Shown: positions 62,587 through 63,094 of the stretch, piece by piece
Layout of the letters: each line of letters starts with the position of its first letter
Numbering within the stretch: the stretch's first letter is position 1
From: Pegethrix bostrychoides GSE-TBD4-15B
GTDB taxonomy: Bacteria > Cyanobacteriota > Cyanobacteriia > Elainellales > Elainellaceae
NCBI GenBank assembly: GCA_019359155.1
Contig: JAHHHV010000010.1
Coordinates: 1 to 63,094 of the forward strand
Reading direction: 5' to 3'
DNA length: 63,094 nt
Program-made: the position numbers and the translations under genes
Notes under the pieces: model-generated
Database searches by the model: none
Told to the model about the DNA's origin: nothing
Seen by the model: the letters and a program-made list of their open reading frames with translations, nothing else

Positions 62587-62609
62587 TGTGCAAAGCAGTT
62601 TACGCAATT

Positions 62610-62982
62610 TTATAGATAGCTGCTTGCCTGACGGCTAAACATCGTGTAGTACCGCTCCTGCTGCTGCATCAGCTCCTCATGCGTTCCCATTTCCATAATC
62701 TTGCCATGCTCCAAGACCACAATTCGGTCTGCGAGTTTGGCGAGTGCCAGTCGGTGGCTGACAACAACCGCCATCCGTCCTTCAGCAATCGTTTTGAAGA
62801 TGCGGTAGATCTCATGCTCATTTTTGGGATCAAGTGCCGCAGTGGGTTCGTCAAATACCAGCAGCTCTGTTTCGGAAAGCCGCATCAGCGCCCGCGCAAT
62901 CGCCAATCGCTGCCACTGCCCGCCTGAGAGGTCAACCCCATCCTCAAGCTGCTTGCCCAATGGCGTTTCGGCGTTGCTGAAA
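62610..62982 (-). pseudogene. ABC transporter ATPase, C-terminal fragment cut by an IS1-like element
   Basis: About 124 residues: GKQLEDGVDLSGGQWQRLAIARALMR (signature motif LSGGQ, in two blocks), LLVFDEPTAALDP (Walker B), VVVSHRL (His loop) and IVVLEHGKIMEMGTHEELM. This is the end of an HlyB/MsbA-type exporter ATPase. Upstream coding runs F-S-N-A-E-T-P-L to base 62982, where IS1-like sequence begins, and a TAG follows inside the element. The Walker A half and any membrane domain are outside the window or lost. Confidence 0.85.
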
Positions 62983-63094
62983 GGCTAATGATTTATACGG
63001 GCAAAGGCACTGTTCGATACCTCAAGTAGTGCAACAACAACCGCAACGAACACTTCAACATCTCAACTGACTTGGAGTAACACAATGTCTTGCG
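62983..63094 (-). mobile_element. 3' end of an IS1-like insertion sequence (transposase C-terminus)
   Basis: On the minus strand the frame is open from the window edge to a TAA at 62993-62995 and encodes 33 residues, RKTLCYSKSVEML followed by LRLLLHYLRYRTVPLPV. This resembles the C-terminal RKTLxxSK...HY segment of IS1-family transposases in cyanobacteria (recall, not searched). The outer end GGCTAATGATTTA at 62983 resembles the IS1 terminal repeat start GGTAATGA. The target duplication cannot be checked because the other end is outside the window. Confidence 0.65.

Overview
The window is about 63 kb of cyanobacterial chromosome from a beta-cyanobacterium. The evidence is a beta-carboxysome operon (ccmK2-K1-L-M-N-O), a divergent CO2-uptake NDH-1 operon (ndhF4-ndhD4-cupB), a CrtO-type carotene ketolase, a high-light-inducible protein, a cyanobacterial-type exosortase and many small protein families restricted to cyanobacteria. 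Composition and gene content resemble filamentous Leptolyngbya-like lineages, but I cannot fix the genus by reading. No rRNA, tRNA, CRISPR array, phage or plasmid module was seen.

Both ends run into insertion sequences. On the left, the last 39 codons of an ISAs1-like transposase abut a leucine-rich-repeat GTPase (Roco) gene whose 5' end is missing. On the right, the last 33 codons of an IS1-like transposase cut an ABC-transporter ATPase gene. The window is therefore probably one assembly contig that breaks at multicopy elements.

Layout. 0.1-9.5 kb: truncated Roco gene, thyX, two cyanobacterial membrane proteins, an alkyltransferase-like repair protein, murD, glyS. 9.7-17 kb: secreted protein, then an export and envelope set (DegT-type aminotransferase, cyanoexosortase B, its partner, Wza-like exporter, Wzc-like chain-length ATPase). 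17.5-29.3 kb: aquaporin, DUF3067, ComF, infC, a nucleotide-translocase-like/HEAT membrane protein next to a cNMP-binding protein, DUF427, NYN/LabA-like protein, nucleoside phosphorylase-like protein, pgk, universal stress protein, Uma2 nuclease. 29.3-41.9 kb: DUF2157/GDYXXLXY pair, DUF928, lone ureD, nicotinamidase-like hydrolase, a ProA paralogue lacking the catalytic cysteine, DUF937, a substrate-binding/double-DUF4912 fusion, an LpxB-related glycosyltransferase. 41.9-54.4 kb: rpsP-KH-phoH, then the inorganic-carbon region. 54.5-63 kb: clpB, DUF2127, saccharopine-dehydrogenase-like protein, crtO, Hlip, hemerythrin protein, broken ABC transporter.

The inorganic-carbon region works as a unit. 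NdhF4/NdhD4/CupB make the thylakoid NDH-1 that hydrates CO2 to bicarbonate. The divergent ccm operon encodes the shell (CcmK1/K2/L/O), the Rubisco-aggregating scaffold CcmM and the adaptor CcmN. CcmM has lost one zinc ligand (Gln at position 103) and lacks the activating cysteine pair, so a separate carboxysomal carbonic anhydrase is expected elsewhere.

The most striking unexplained signal is a dense scatter of short direct tandem duplications, mostly 11-19 bp units in 2-4 copies, with outliers of 30 bp and of seven copies. Inside genes the unit is 12 or 15 bp. Between genes it is 11, 12, 13, 14, 15, 16, 19 or 30 bp. This looks like a continuing duplication process filtered by reading frame.
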